From Arenibacter troitsensis (GTDB lineage Bacteria; Bacteroidota; Bacteroidia; Flavobacteriales; Flavobacteriaceae), in contig NZ_FXAO01000001.1 of assembly GCF_900177645.1 (NCBI RefSeq), positions 186,001 to 250,000 on the forward strand: a stretch of DNA of 64,000 bases. Reading direction: 5' to 3'. The translations under genes were made by a program, and so were the position numbers. Positions 1 through 8,422 of this stretch are shown piece by piece. Within the stretch, counting starts at the first letter, position 1. The number at the start of each line of letters is the position of its first letter. Below the pieces are notes generated by a model. That model was not told the DNA's origin, ran no database searches, and saw only the letters and a list, made by a program, of their open reading frames with translations.

Positions 1-420
1 GGTTTTCGGGGTTTGTTTTATAAAAGGCTGCATAACAAATTCTTGTTTTACAGTGTCTTTTACGAGCTCTTGCAGGTTATCAGTAGACAACACGAAGTCA
101 ACCTCGGGAAATGCCCCTAGTTGCTTGCTAAGCTTGTTCCAGCGATTGAATTTTTCAGGGGTAAATAAGGAGCTGTCCTTTACGGCCAAGACAACAACAT
201 TGCCTTCTTCCCCAAACTGTTTTAGAAAGGAAAGGTATTCCAGGTTTACGGGGTGGTGATCGGGTAGGAGGTTGGCTTGTGAATTGGAAAACCTCATTTT
301 GTCCCACTGCATGGACATAAAAATGGTTATTATGGCCAATAGGACCAGAATTGTAATTCTGTTCCTAAGTATTATCCGTGCTATTTTTGCCCAAAAACCT
401 TGCGTTAACTTTGCAACCAT
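1..420 (-). CDS. RND/MMPL-family exporter, N-terminal part (cut by window edge)
   Basis: Reading the minus strand from the ATG at 420 gives 140 open codons running off the left edge. The product begins MVAKLTQGFWAKIARIILRN, then has one strong membrane segment (about residues 22-38) and a soluble region with 'ANLLPDHHPVN' and a 'GEEGNVVVLAV' strand. One N-terminal helix followed by a periplasmic domain is typical of the MMPL/RND exporters ('predicted exporters of the RND superfamily') common in Bacteroidota. Substrate cannot be told. The gene is read in the same direction as frr but lies beyond the frr terminator and has its own promoter-like site. The remaining domains and the second transporter half lie outside the window. 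Confidence 0.75.
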   Translation of the reverse strand, partial: MVAKLTQGFWAKIARIILRNRITILVLLAIITIFMSMQWDKMRFSNSQANLLPDHHPVNLEYLSFLKQFGEEGNVVVLAVKDSSLFTPEKFNRWNKLSKQLGAFPEVDFVLSTDNLQELVKDTVKQEFVMQPFIKQTPKT

Positions 421-528
421 CTAGTGAAACCTCTTGTTTTAGAATGCTTATATGGTATATAAACCTAAAAAAACCAGTAAATCGAAATGATCTAAACAGG
501 TCTTTCGGATTCTAAAATTATTCGAGCG

Positions 529-536
529 CAAAGGTA
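529..536 (-). promoter_or_regulatory. Promoter -7 element for the RND exporter
   Basis: The minus strand reads TACCTTTG, an exact match to the Bacteroidota -7 consensus TAnnTTTG, followed by GCGC. No clear TTG -33 box sits at the usual distance. A start near 522 would leave a leader of about 100 nt before the ATG at 420. The rest of the gap 421-718 holds only this site and the frr terminator. Confidence 0.45.
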
Positions 537-671
537 GAGAATGATTGTTATTGTTCCTAGGAAGCTGGGACTAAATAGTAGTAGATGGAAAAACGAATTT
601 TATCGACTGTATACGTTAGGGCAGGGAGGAAGCAGTATTCAGTTTTTTGGGGCAGATGGTAATGGAAAATT

Positions 672-699
672 AAAAGAGCGGTCCATGGACCGCTCTTTT
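672..699 (-). terminator. Rho-independent terminator of pyrH-frr
   Basis: A perfect 28-bp palindrome: AAAAGAGCGGTCCA followed by its exact complement. It has a GC-rich core and ends in a T-run on either strand. It lies 19 nt past the frr stop codon, so it should end the pyrH-frr transcript; by symmetry it would also work on plus-strand transcripts. Confidence 0.85.
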
Positions 700-718
700 A
701 ATGTTAGTACTTTAAGGA

Positions 719-1273
719 TTATACCTTCATTATCTCGGCTTCCTTAACATCTAGGAAAGCATCTATCTTTTTTATGTATTTGTCGGTAAGTGCCTGTACA
801 TCGGCTTCTGCGTTTTTCTGTAAATCTTCGGATACTTCCAGGCTCCTAATTTCCTTGTTGGCTTCCTGACGTGCATTCCGTACACCTATCTTAGCGTCTT
901 CCGCTTCCGCCTTTGCTTGTTTTACCAAATCCTTTCTTCTTTCTTCCGTTAAGGGAGGTACGTTGATGATTACGAAATCGCCGTTGTTCATAGGATTAAA
1001 TCCTAGATTGGCGTTCATTATGGCCTTTTCTATTTCATGTAGCATGTTCTTTTCCCAAGGCTGAACGGATAAGGTCCTTGCATCCGGGGTATTCACATTT
1101 GCCACCTGGGACAATGGTGTGGGGGAGCCGTAATATTCCACCATTACACTGGATAGCATAACCGGACTGGCCTTTCCAGCCCTGATTTTCAAGAACATTT
1201 TTTCAAGGTGTGCTATCGCACTGTCCATCCCTTCTTTGGTAGTATCCAGAATAAATTTAATTTCTTCGTTCAT
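719..1273 (-). CDS. frr: Ribosome recycling factor
   Basis: The 184-residue product has the usual RRF length and family signatures: 'KIRAGKASPVML' (about residues 30-41), 'DARTLSVQPWEK', 'GDFVIINVPPLTEERR', and a charged C-terminal helix 'EADVQALTDKYIKKID'. RRF is a cytoplasmic protein that, with EF-G, splits post-termination ribosomes. The gene follows pyrH by 41 nt on the same strand, the common pyrH-frr pair, and ends just before a strong palindromic terminator. The ATG at 1273 gives the standard N-terminus MNEEIKFILD, so no other start is needed. Confidence 0.97.
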   Translation of the reverse strand: MNEEIKFILDTTKEGMDSAIAHLEKMFLKIRAGKASPVMLSSVMVEYYGSPTPLSQVANVNTPDARTLSVQPWEKNMLHEIEKAIMNANLGFNPMNNGDFVIINVPPLTEERRKDLVKQAKAEAEDAKIGVRNARQEANKEIRSLEVSEDLQKNAEADVQALTDKYIKKIDAFLDVKEAEIMKV

Positions 1274-1314
1274 ATGCTATTTTTTTAATTGATTCAACAC
1301 AAATAGTGCCAAAA

Positions 1315-2022
1315 CTATAGATTTACGACAGTTCCTATATTCTCTCCGGAAACCAACTTCATAAGGTTTCCTTTTTTGTTCATATCAAAAACAACAATAG
1401 GCAATTCGTTTTCCTGACTTAGGGTAAAGGCCGTGGTATCCATTACTTTTAGTCCCTTTGTCAGTACATCTTTAAAGGTTATCGTGTCAAATTTGGTGGC
1501 TGTTTTGTCTTTTTCCGGGTCGGAGGTATAAATTCCGTCCACTCGGGTTCCTTTTAAAATTACATCGGCTTCAATTTCTATGGCTCGTAATACAGCAGCG
1601 GAATCTGTGGTGAAATATGGATTTCCTGTACCACCTCCAAATATAACTACCCTGCCCTTTTCCAAATGTCGCATGGCGCGTCTTCTAATAAAAGGTTCGG
1701 CTACCTCATTTATTTTAATGGCAGATTGTAATCTGGTCTGCACTCCTTGCAATTCCAAGGCACTTTGTAAGGCCAATCCATTTATTACGGTAGCCAACAT
1801 TCCCATATGGTCCGCCTGTACCCTGTCCATTCCATTACTGGCTCCTGCCAATCCCCTGAAAATATTGCCACCACCTATCACAATAGCAACTTCTATACCT
1901 TTGTCCACAACTTCTTTGATCTCCTCGGCATATTCGGATAAACGCTGAGGGTCAATACCGTATTGCTTGGTGCCCATAAGGGCCTCTCCACTGAGTTTTA
2001 AAAGTATTCTTTTGTATTGCAT
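1315..2022 (-). CDS. pyrH: UMP kinase
   Basis: UMP kinase phosphorylates UMP to UDP in pyrimidine nucleotide synthesis. The product has the amino-acid-kinase fold signatures '[13 protein letters not shown]' at the N-terminus, '[12 protein letters not shown]', '[16 protein letters not shown]', '[13 protein letters not shown]' and '[11 protein letters not shown]'. The open frame extends upstream to 2082, but family members begin [12 protein letters not shown], so the ATG at 2022 (235 residues) is chosen. Two overlapping TATTTTTG-type -7 elements on the minus strand (2045-2052 and 2055-2062) lie just upstream of this start and inside the longer frame, which also argues for the shorter gene. It leads the pyrH-frr unit. 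Confidence 0.96.
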   Translation of the reverse strand: MQYKRILLKLSGEALMGTKQYGIDPQRLSEYAEEIKEVVDKGIEVAIVIGGGNIFRGLAGASNGMDRVQADHMGMLATVINGLALQSALELQGVQTRLQSAIKINEVAEPFIRRRAMRHLEKGRVVIFGGGTGNPYFTTDSAAVLRAIEIEADVILKGTRVDGIYTSDPEKDKTATKFDTITFKDVLTKGLKVMDTTAFTLSQENELPIVVFDMNKKGNLMKLVSGENIGTVVNL

Positions 2023-2264
2023 CCTGATGTTGATTAATTTCATGCAAAAATAATCAAAAATATTTATGAAGTGGCTTGGCATGGACGATTCGTCTATCCT
2101 TAATTATTTCCTAATGCTTATGGGAAGGTAAATTTATTTTTATAATCTTGCACAGTTGTTGTGGTTCCACCGATTTGTAATGGTGAAATTTCTTATTTTG
2201 ATATTTCGGACATTAGAACGGCTATGGCAGTTTTGGAACAAACGATAAATAAAATCACTAAATA

Positions 2265-4157
2265 ATGACAAATAGAATAGGGTTAATTAAAAAAACTTGG
2301 ATTTTAGGAGCTGCAATTTTGGTGCTCCATGGGTGTGGAACTACAAAAAAATTGGTTTCGGCAGAAAAGACTTCCATAATTGCGAAAATTGATTTGATCA
2401 ATGTTGTGGACGATAAAGTGAATGTGATTTTGGATCCGACCGCATTTGCTACCGATACTGTTTCCTTTTTTATTCCCAAGACAGTGCCGGGTACTTACAG
2501 TGATGATAATTACGGAAAGTATATAGAGCAATTCAAGGCCCTTGATTATAAGGGAGGGGAGTTGAAAGTAGAAAAATTGGATGATAATACTTGGAGGATC
2601 ATCAATGCCAAGGATTTGGATAGGATCAATTATTGGGTAAACGATACCTATGATACCGAAGTAGAGGTGAGCGAGCCTGTTTTTTCGCCGTCGGGGACCA
2701 ATATTCTTAAGGGGAAGAACTTTATGTTGAATCTCCATGGATTTGTGGGTTATTTTGATGGGCTTGAGGAAATACCGTATTCATTGGAAATTTCTGCCCC
2801 GGATGGATTGGAGCCCGTAACTTCATTAGTGAAGGGAGTCCAGGATGTAAATAGACCGGATACGGATGTTTTTGTGGCCACTAGATACTTTGAAGTTATA
2901 GATAATCCAATTATGTACTCCGACCCTAGTACGGAGACATTTCAGGTGAACGACATTGCGGTAACTTTAAGTGTCTATTCTCCCAATGGTCATTTTACCG
3001 CGGCCAGTCTAAAGGCTGGAATGGAGAAAATGATGCGGGGGCAGAAGGCATTTCTGGGGGATATTAACAGTACCAAGCACTATACCATTATCCTCTATCT
3101 ATCCAATATGGATGATGAGGACGCTAAAGGTTTTGGGGCATTGGAACACCACACTTCTACAGTAGTGGTAATGCCCGAACAAATATCGAAAGAGCGATTG
3201 GAGGAGGCGATTTTTGACACGGTGGCCCATGAGTTTTTTCATATCGTTACTCCGTTGACCATCCATTCCAATGAAATACAATATTTTGATTTTAACGACC
3301 CTAAAATGTCCATGCACTTATGGATGTATGAAGGGACTACCGAATATTTTGCCAATCTTTTTCAAATTCAACAGGGGTTGATTAGTGAAGAGGATTTTTA
3401 TCAAAGACTTATGGAGAAGGTGGAGCGATCCAAAACCTATGATGATAGCATGTCCTTTACCGTAATGAGCAAAAATATATTGGAGGAGCCATATAAGAAA
3501 AATTATGCCAATGTATACGAAAAAGGGGCATTGATAAATATGGCGATCGATATTGACCTAAGGAAATTAAGTGGAGGTGAAAAGGGTGTTTTGTGGCTGA
3601 TGAAGGAGCTTTCCAAAAAGTATGGGGATTCCAAGCCTTTTGAGGATGATGGGTTGATTGATGAAATAGTTGAAATGACGTACCCGGAAATAGGGAAATT
3701 CTTTAATGGCCATGTCATTGGGGATACACCTATAGACTATGATGCCTATTGGAAAAAAGTGGGGCTGTCAACAACGGAACAGGAGCAGTCTACAGGATAT
3801 TTTTTTGATGGTGAGATTCCCTATATAGATGTGGATCCGGCAAATGACAACGCCATTTTTGTTAGGGAAGGAATTCAATTGAACAGTTTTTTCAATGATT
3901 TGGGTGCCCAAGGGGGAGATATTATTAAGAGTGTTGATGGTAAAATGACCAATCTGGTCAATATACGATTGCTTATTGGGCAAAGCATGAACTGGGATCC
4001 CGACAAGGAAATTGTAATGGTAGTGCAAAGGGGTGATGAGGAAATAACCTTGAAGGGGAAAGTTGGTGTGCCTACTTTGAAGGTCGTTAAGTTGGTTCCA
4101 ATTGAAGGTGCTAGCGAGCAGCAGAAGAATCTGCGGGAAGCATGGTTGAAAGGTTAG
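2265..4157 (+). CDS. M61-family metallopeptidase lipoprotein with PDZ domain
   Basis: The 630-residue product starts with a lipoprotein-type signal (cysteine in 'LVLHGCGTTKK', residue 24). A peptidase core follows with zinc motif HEFFH at residues 322-326 and 'YEGTTEYF' (E356) about 30 residues later, the gluzincin arrangement of peptidase family M61 (glycyl-aminopeptidase-like). The C-terminal region (about 530-610), with 'DLGAQGGDIIKSVDG', looks like the PDZ domain usual in M61 proteins. It is probably anchored in the periplasm or outer membrane. It stands alone on the plus strand between tsf and pyrH, separating two halves of a translation gene block. It ends at a bidirectional terminator shared with tsf. 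Substrate is unknown. Confidence 0.88.
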   Translation: MTNRIGLIKKTWILGAAILVLHGCGTTKKLVSAEKTSIIAKIDLINVVDDKVNVILDPTAFATDTVSFFIPKTVPGTYSDDNYGKYIEQFKALDYKGGELKVEKLDDNTWRIINAKDLDRINYWVNDTYDTEVEVSEPVFSPSGTNILKGKNFMLNLHGFVGYFDGLEEIPYSLEISAPDGLEPVTSLVKGVQDVNRPDTDVFVATRYFEVIDNPIMYSDPSTETFQVNDIAVTLSVYSPNGHFTAASLKAGMEKMMRGQKAFLGDINSTKHYTIILYLSNMDDEDAKGFGALEHHTSTVVVMPEQISKERLEEAIFDTVAHEFFHIVTPLTIHSNEIQYFDFNDPKMSMHLWMYEGTTEYFANLFQIQQGLISEEDFYQRLMEKVERSKTYDDSMSFTVMSKNILEEPYKKNYANVYEKGALINMAIDIDLRKLSGGEKGVLWLMKELSKKYGDSKPFEDDGLIDEIVEMTYPEIGKFFNGHVIGDTPIDYDAYWKKVGLSTTEQEQSTGYFFDGEIPYIDVDPANDNAIFVREGIQLNSFFNDLGAQGGDIIKSVDGKMTNLVNIRLLIGQSMNWDPDKEIVMVVQRGDEEITLKGKVGVPTLKVVKLVPIEGASEQQKNLREAWLKG

Positions 4158-4302
4158 TTGGTCAAAAACATTCTAAAAGGGATTGGGAGTTCAGTTGGAA
4201 GGTGCTTTCCTAGTTCAATGAGGTTGTTTTGTTGGGAATTAATTTAGGATTTCCTTTGCCAAATCAATAGCTCTCAAATACTATAATTATATTATAAGGC
4301 AT

Positions 4303-4342
4303 AAAAAAAACGCCTTTACATTTAATGTAAAGGCGTTTTTTA
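4303..4342. terminator. Bidirectional terminator between M61 peptidase and tsf
   Basis: The hairpin ACGCCTTTACATT / AATGTAAAGGCGT has a one-base centre and is flanked by an A-run on the left and a T-run on the right. It lies between the convergent ends of the M61 gene and tsf and can terminate both. Confidence 0.9.
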
Positions 4343-4359
4343 TGTTTATTGATTAAGGA

Positions 4360-5184
4360 TTATCCCAAGGCAACCCTTTTAAATCCTGTTACTTCCAATT
4401 TGGAATCAACAGATTTTACGTATTGGGCTACGCTTTGTTTGCTATCCTTAATAAAATCTTGGTTTACCAAAGTGTTGTCTTTGAAGAAACGGTTTAATTT
4501 ACCTTTGGCGATGTTGTCCAACATAGCTTCTGGCTTTCCTTCTTGACGTAATTGATCTTTGGCGATTTCGATTTCTTTATCGATGATCGACTGGTCAACT
4601 CCTTCTTCGTTCAAAGCTACTGGATTCATAGCGGCTGCCTGCATGGCAACATCTTTAGCAGCAACATCTGCACCCTCAACGGCAGCAGAAAGTCCTACCA
4701 AAGTGGCTATTTTGTTTCCGGCATGAATGTAAGAACCAACAAATGGAGCTGAAAGTTTGCTGAATCCACCTATTTCAATTTTCTCACCAATAACACCGGT
4801 TTGTTCTGTAAGTTTATCCTGTACAGTGATTCCTTTGTAATCGGCGTTCAAGAAATCTTCTTTAGTGTCGAAATTTAAGGCTAGGTCTGCCAAGTCGTTG
4901 GCCAAAGCAACAAAAGTGTCGTTCTTGGCAACGAAATCAGTTTCACAGTTCAAAGAAATGATAACCCCAGTGGTGTTGTCTGCATTTACTTTGGCAATAG
5001 CAGCCCCTTCGGAAGAATCACGGTCGGCTCTTTTGGCAGCAACTTTTTGTCCTTTTTTACGTAAGATTTCAATTGCCAAATCAAAATCCCCTTCTGCTTC
5101 AACTAGGGCATTTTTGCAATCCATCATGCCAGCACCTGTTGTTTGTCTTAATTTGTTTACCTCAGCGGCGGTAATTTTAGCCAT
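4360..5184 (-). CDS. tsf: Elongation factor Ts
   Basis: The 274-residue product has the normal bacterial EF-Ts length. The N-terminal UBA-like part 'LRQTTGAGMMDCKNAL' is followed by the EF-Tu contact motif 'NCETDFVAKND' and two core subdomains; 'KPEAMLDNIAKGKLNRF' lies near the end. EF-Ts exchanges GDP for GTP on EF-Tu in the cytoplasm. It follows rpsB by 95 nt, the conserved rpsB-tsf pairing, and is the last gene of the rplM-rpsI-rpsB-tsf run. The spacer (5206-5243) can fold into an imperfect hairpin (ACCTA/TAGGT plus GATTG/CAATC), possibly affecting relative expression. Confidence 0.97.
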   Translation of the reverse strand: MAKITAAEVNKLRQTTGAGMMDCKNALVEAEGDFDLAIEILRKKGQKVAAKRADRDSSEGAAIAKVNADNTTGVIISLNCETDFVAKNDTFVALANDLADLALNFDTKEDFLNADYKGITVQDKLTEQTGVIGEKIEIGGFSKLSAPFVGSYIHAGNKIATLVGLSAAVEGADVAAKDVAMQAAAMNPVALNEEGVDQSIIDKEIEIAKDQLRQEGKPEAMLDNIAKGKLNRFFKDNTLVNQDFIKDSKQSVAQYVKSVDSKLEVTGFKRVALG

Positions 5185-5279
5185 TTTATTTTGTTTTAAT
5201 TTTCACCTAAATTAGGATTGAAATGTAATCCCAATCTAGGTTAATGTTAAATTTATATTCTGTTTTAAGTAAAAGGGGA

Positions 5280-6326
5280 TTATTCTATTCCTCCTTTAAC
5301 GCTATCTTGCCATTCCTGCAATTCATCCCAGTTGCCATCGGCAGCCATTTGTGCCTGCTTAGGCCATGAAGCTGGATTCTTGGAAGCATATCTTGGGCCA
5401 GATTCAGTAAGGATGTCTTTAAGGTCATCCTCTGATTTATCCGCTAGGTCGGCATAAGTGTTAATACCGGCTTCTTGGAAAATTTCAGCAATTTTTGGGC
5501 CAATACCTTCTATTTTGGTAAGGTCGTCTCCTGTAGTGCTAGCTTTTTTGGGAGCTTTTTCTTCTGAGGCTACCTTAGCTTTTTTCTCTTTTGGTTTGGC
5601 TTCGTCTCCACCTTCCTTCTCACTTTGCTTTTCAGATTTACGTTCTGTTAACCCTTCTGCAATAGCTGCAGTTACAGATGCCATAATAACCTCTATGGAT
5701 TTGGAGGCATCGTCATTGGAAGGAACGATAAAATCGATTGGTCGTGGATCGGAATTGGTATCTACCATTGCAAAAATTGGAATGTTCAATTTTTGAGCCT
5801 CTTTTACGGCAATGTGCTCACGCATGGTGTCAACTATGAACAAGGCGGCTGGTAGACGTGTCATTTCAGAAATAGAACCTAAGTTCTTTTCCAACTTGGC
5901 ACGCAAACGGTCAACTTGTAAACGCTCTTTCTTGGAAAGGGTGTTAAAGGTACCGTCTTTTTTCATTCTATCAATAGAAGCCATTTTCTTAACGGCTTTA
6001 CGGATAGTAACGAAATTGGTCAACATACCACCTGGCCACCTTTCAGTGATGTAAGGCATGTTTACGTTGCCTGCTTTTTCTGCAACAATATCCTTTGCTT
6101 GTTTTTTGGTAGCTACGAAAAGTATTTTTCTACCTGAAGCCGCAATTTTTTTAAGAGCCTCGTTGGTCTCTTCCAGTTTTGCAACTGTTTTATAAAGATT
6201 GATAACGTGAATTCCGTTACGCTCCATGTAGATGTAGGGAGCCATGTTAGGATTCCATTTTCTGGTAAGGTGACCAAAATGTACACCTGCCTCTAAAAGG
6301 TCTTTTACTTCAACTTTGTTTGCCAT
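5280..6326 (-). CDS. rpsB: 30S ribosomal protein S2 with C-terminal helix-hairpin-helix tail
   Basis: Residues 1-225 are a normal S2: 'LLEAGVHFGHLTRKWNPNM', 'RWPGGMLTNFVTIRKA', 'DTNSDPRPIDFIVPSND'. The protein then continues to 348 residues, about 100 more than a typical bacterial S2. A Lys/Glu-rich linker (about 227-266) leads to a domain at 267-348 (bases 5283-5528) starting 'DDLTKIEGIGPKIAEIF'. The GIGPK turn marks a COG3743-like helix-hairpin-helix fold. S2 binds the 30S body near the S1 platform. Similar tails are, from memory, known on some Bacteroidota ribosomal proteins; the role is unknown. The same fold ends ActC in this window. A strong hairpin lies in the leader. Confidence 0.95.
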   Translation of the reverse strand: MANKVEVKDLLEAGVHFGHLTRKWNPNMAPYIYMERNGIHVINLYKTVAKLEETNEALKKIAASGRKILFVATKKQAKDIVAEKAGNVNMPYITERWPGGMLTNFVTIRKAVKKMASIDRMKKDGTFNTLSKKERLQVDRLRAKLEKNLGSISEMTRLPAALFIVDTMREHIAVKEAQKLNIPIFAMVDTNSDPRPIDFIVPSNDDASKSIEVIMASVTAAIAEGLTERKSEKQSEKEGGDEAKPKEKKAKVASEEKAPKKASTTGDDLTKIEGIGPKIAEIFQEAGINTYADLADKSEDDLKDILTESGPRYASKNPASWPKQAQMAADGNWDELQEWQDSVKGGIE

Positions 6327-6360
6327 TTTTGTTTTTTAGTTTACGTTCCTTTGAATTAGC

Positions 6361-6397
6361 AATATTAAAGTGGTGCCACTGGGCAGCCTTTAATATT
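6361..6397 (-). promoter_or_regulatory. Leader hairpin upstream of rpsB
   Basis: A 10-bp perfect stem (AATATTAAAG with CTTTAATATT) encloses a second, GC-rich arm (minus strand TGCC/GGCA around CAGT). No T-run follows on the minus strand, so it is not a terminator for rpsI. It sits about 35 nt before the S2 start codon, where an autoregulatory S2 binding site or a processing signal could be. The function is inferred only. The rest of the 6327-6600 gap shows no other feature. Confidence 0.5.
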
Positions 6398-6600
6398 TAG
6401 ATGCTAAACTAATTTATCCAGAATTTGAATGCATTGGACTTTCCCCTAAGGCGAGGTCCTATGATTAACTTTGGATGATTACTTACCCTATGACAAGGGT
6501 TTTCAATGAACAATTAAAAATTATACCGAATCTGCCAATTATTTCCCGATAACCATCAAGAGCATTGCCGTAATTCAGTATTTGTTTTGTTAATACAGTA

Positions 6601-6987
6601 TTAACGTTTAGAGAACTGGAATTTCTTACGAGCTTTCTTCTGACCGAATTTCTTACGTTCAACCATTCTTGGATCTCTAGTTAAAAGACCTTCTGGTTTA
6701 AGAACCAATCTGTTCTCGGCATCCAATTCGCATAAAGCTCTGGACAATGCCAAACGAACCGCTTCCGCCTGTCCTGTAATACCGCCACCATATACATTAA
6801 CTTTTACATCGAAGTTTTCTTCGTTGTTGGTTAGGGCAAATGGTTGCTTTACTTTGTACTGTAATGTTGCTGTAGGAAAATAGTTGCTTAAGTCTCTCTT
6901 GTTTATAGTAATGTTACCATTTCCTTCAGTAACATAAACTCTCGCAACTGCAGTTTTTCTTCTACCAATTTTATGAATCATTTCCAT
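6601..6987 (-). CDS. rpsI: 30S ribosomal protein S9
   Basis: The 128-residue product has standard S9 features: 'IHKIGRRKTAVARVYV' at the N-terminus, 'VYGGGITGQAEAVRLALSRAL' in the middle, and the basic tail ending KFQFSKR that reaches toward the P-site tRNA. The ATG at 6987 overlaps the rplM stop codon by one base (TAATG), so translation is probably coupled to L13. A second ATG two codons in exists, but MEMIHKIG matches the family start. It is part of the rplM-rpsI-rpsB-tsf transcript. Confidence 0.97.
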   Translation of the reverse strand: MEMIHKIGRRKTAVARVYVTEGNGNITINKRDLSNYFPTATLQYKVKQPFALTNNEENFDVKVNVYGGGITGQAEAVRLALSRALCELDAENRLVLKPEGLLTRDPRMVERKKFGQKKARKKFQFSKR

Positions 6988-7442
6988 TACTTAAAATCGT
7001 TTAAGTTAATTGCTGTTGGTTTTTGTGCTTCTTGGTTGTGGGCTGCGCCGGCATATACCTTCAGATTTCGGAAAAGCTCAGCACCCAATTTATTTTTGGG
7101 CAACATACCTTTTATCGATTTCTCTACGATACGCGCTGGATCTTTAGCCAACATTTCTTTAGCCGTTGTAAACCTCTGGCCTCCTGGATAACCGGTGTGT
7201 CGAATGTAAGTTTTTGAATCCCACTTCTTTCCGGTTAGGTTGATTTTTTCTGCATTGATAATAACAACATTATCCCCACAATCAACATGTGGTGTAAAAC
7301 TAGGCTTGTACTTCCCTCTAAGTAACTGCGCTACTTTAGAAGCAAGACGGCCCAATGTTTCTCCTTCAGCATCAACTAGTAACCATTGTTTGTCAACGGT
7401 CGCCTTATTGGCCGAAATCGTCTTGTAGCTTAATGTATCCAC
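6987..7442 (-). CDS. rplM: 50S ribosomal protein L13
   Basis: L13 signatures are '[19 protein letters not shown]', '[19 protein letters not shown]', '[15 protein letters not shown]' and '[22 protein letters not shown]'. The open frame reaches a TTG at 7472, but flavobacterial L13 proteins begin M-DTLSYKT. The GTG at 7442 encodes exactly that residue and is chosen, giving 151 residues. The consensus promoter at 7490-7519 would also leave the TTG at or before the transcription start. L13 is an early 23S rRNA-binding assembly protein. The stop overlaps the start of rpsI. Confidence 0.95.
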   Translation of the reverse strand: MDTLSYKTISANKATVDKQWLLVDAEGETLGRLASKVAQLLRGKYKPSFTPHVDCGDNVVIINAEKINLTGKKWDSKTYIRHTGYPGGQRFTTAKEMLAKDPARIVEKSIKGMLPKNKLGAELFRNLKVYAGAAHNQEAQKPTAINLNDFK

Positions 7443-7857
7443 ACTAATATATTTATTGATTAAACACTTCAATCCCGTTTAACGGGCTGCAAATGTACAA
7501 TTATTAAGTTGAATTCCAAATGGTTGTTTCTTATTATTTTATTGTTTTTTCCAATATTGGCAAATGAAAGTATACTTTGCCCACGGTTTGTAATCCCAAT
7601 AATTGGTTTTTATAACTTATAGGTCTTTTTGTTCGTTATTACATCAAAGAAGTTCTATTGGCTTTTTGGGTTGGATATGATAGATGGTCAAAACATGCTC
7701 CAGGGTTTTAATTTTCAATACATGGAGTATCTGATTTTTGCTGTTTTCCTATGCTGTTTTGGTTGGGTTTGGCAGCGCTTTCAATTGTTTGGATTTGCTG
7801 GGATACTATTTTGTGCTATAATCCGTTAGCTTTTAAAACAATGTAAATTTTAAAAAG
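7443..7857. other. Divergent intergenic region rplM / lipoprotein gene
   Basis: This 415-nt gap holds the rplM promoter, a small inverted repeat CCCGTT/AACGGG (7474-7486) in the L13 leader, and otherwise A/T-rich sequence. A 66-codon open frame at 7629-7829 starts with TTG, has no recognisable homology to me and lacks a ribosome binding site, so it is not called as a gene. No clear promoter for the downstream lipoprotein was found. Confidence 0.6.
7490..7519 (-). promoter_or_regulatory. Promoter of the rplM-rpsI-rpsB-tsf operon
   Basis: The minus strand shows TTG, a 19-nt spacer, then TACATTTG, an exact Bacteroidota promoter (TTG-N17-23-TAnnTTTG). The expected start near 7484 places the short inverted repeat 7474-7486 at the very 5' end of the transcript, ahead of the GTG start at 7442. 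Confidence 0.8.
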
Positions 7858-8340
7858 ATGAAAATTAAATTTTTATTACTTTTTCTTGTTGCAGGTCTTT
7901 TCTTTTCATGTTCATCGGACGCTGATGACGATAATTCCAAGGAGGATACAATAGTGGGGGTATGGCAGGCTTACGAACTTAAGGTTAATAATGATACCGC
8001 CAGCGATGATGAAAAAAACGCTAGGGATTTGTTGGCATATTTAACAGCTAAAGAATGTTATGTGTTGAGTTTTGAATTTAAAGTAGACTTAACAGTTACT
8101 ATTGAAAATTCCGTGGAATATTTGGAAAGGGATGGTTTTAATATTCCCTGTCCTACCGAAAAGGATACGGAAACCACGGTATATGTATATGCCGACGGCA
8201 AATTAACTTATACCGATGAAGATCAGCAGGAGATATCTGTTGATGTGAGCATAGATGGCGATACTATGACCGTAGATGCCGCAGATTTGGATATCCCCAA
8301 TTTAAATGCAGGTGGACAGCTTATCTTTAAAAGAAAATAA
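7858..8340 (+). CDS. Small lipocalin-like lipoprotein
   Basis: The 160-residue product begins with a lipoprotein signal (LFFSC, cysteine 18) and an acidic Asp/Asn-rich spacer. A domain starting 'IVGVWQAYEL' and ending 'GGQLIFKRK' follows. A 'GxW' strand followed by alternating beta strands is typical of the lipocalin-like (DUF4923/DUF5004-type) lipoproteins abundant in Flavobacteriia. It contains two further cysteines ('KECYVL' and 'IPCPTEKD') that could form a disulfide in the periplasm. Function is unknown. It converges on polA and shares a bidirectional terminator with it. Confidence 0.7.
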   Translation: MKIKFLLLFLVAGLFFSCSSDADDDNSKEDTIVGVWQAYELKVNNDTASDDEKNARDLLAYLTAKECYVLSFEFKVDLTVTIENSVEYLERDGFNIPCPTEKDTETTVYVYADGKLTYTDEDQQEISVDVSIDGDTMTVDAADLDIPNLNAGGQLIFKRK

Positions 8341-8362
8341 AATCCTCATAAAGGTTATTGTT

Positions 8363-8406
8363 AAAAAACGGAACGCAATGGTTTAAACCTTTGCGTTCCG
8401 TTTTCG
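8363..8406. terminator. Bidirectional terminator between lipoprotein gene and polA
   Basis: The stem AAAACGGAACGCAA pairs with TTGCGTTCCGTTTT around a short loop that is itself self-complementary (GGTTTAAACC). It has A/T runs on both sides and sits between two convergent stop codons. Confidence 0.9.
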
Positions 8407-8422
8407 TTTTTATAGATATAGT

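Noticed and set aside
541..747. 68-codon plus-strand frame between the RND gene and frr
   Set aside because: It runs through the frr terminator into the 3' end of frr, has no recognisable domain and no promoter or ribosome binding site.
2023..2082. N-terminal extension of PyrH by 20 residues
   Set aside because: UMP kinases start directly at the [10 protein letters not shown] strand, and two promoter -7 elements lie within the extension.
7629..7829. 66-codon hydrophobic frame upstream of the lipocalin-like gene
   Set aside because: TTG start, no ribosome binding site and A/T-rich random-looking sequence; the hydrophobicity follows from T-rich codons.
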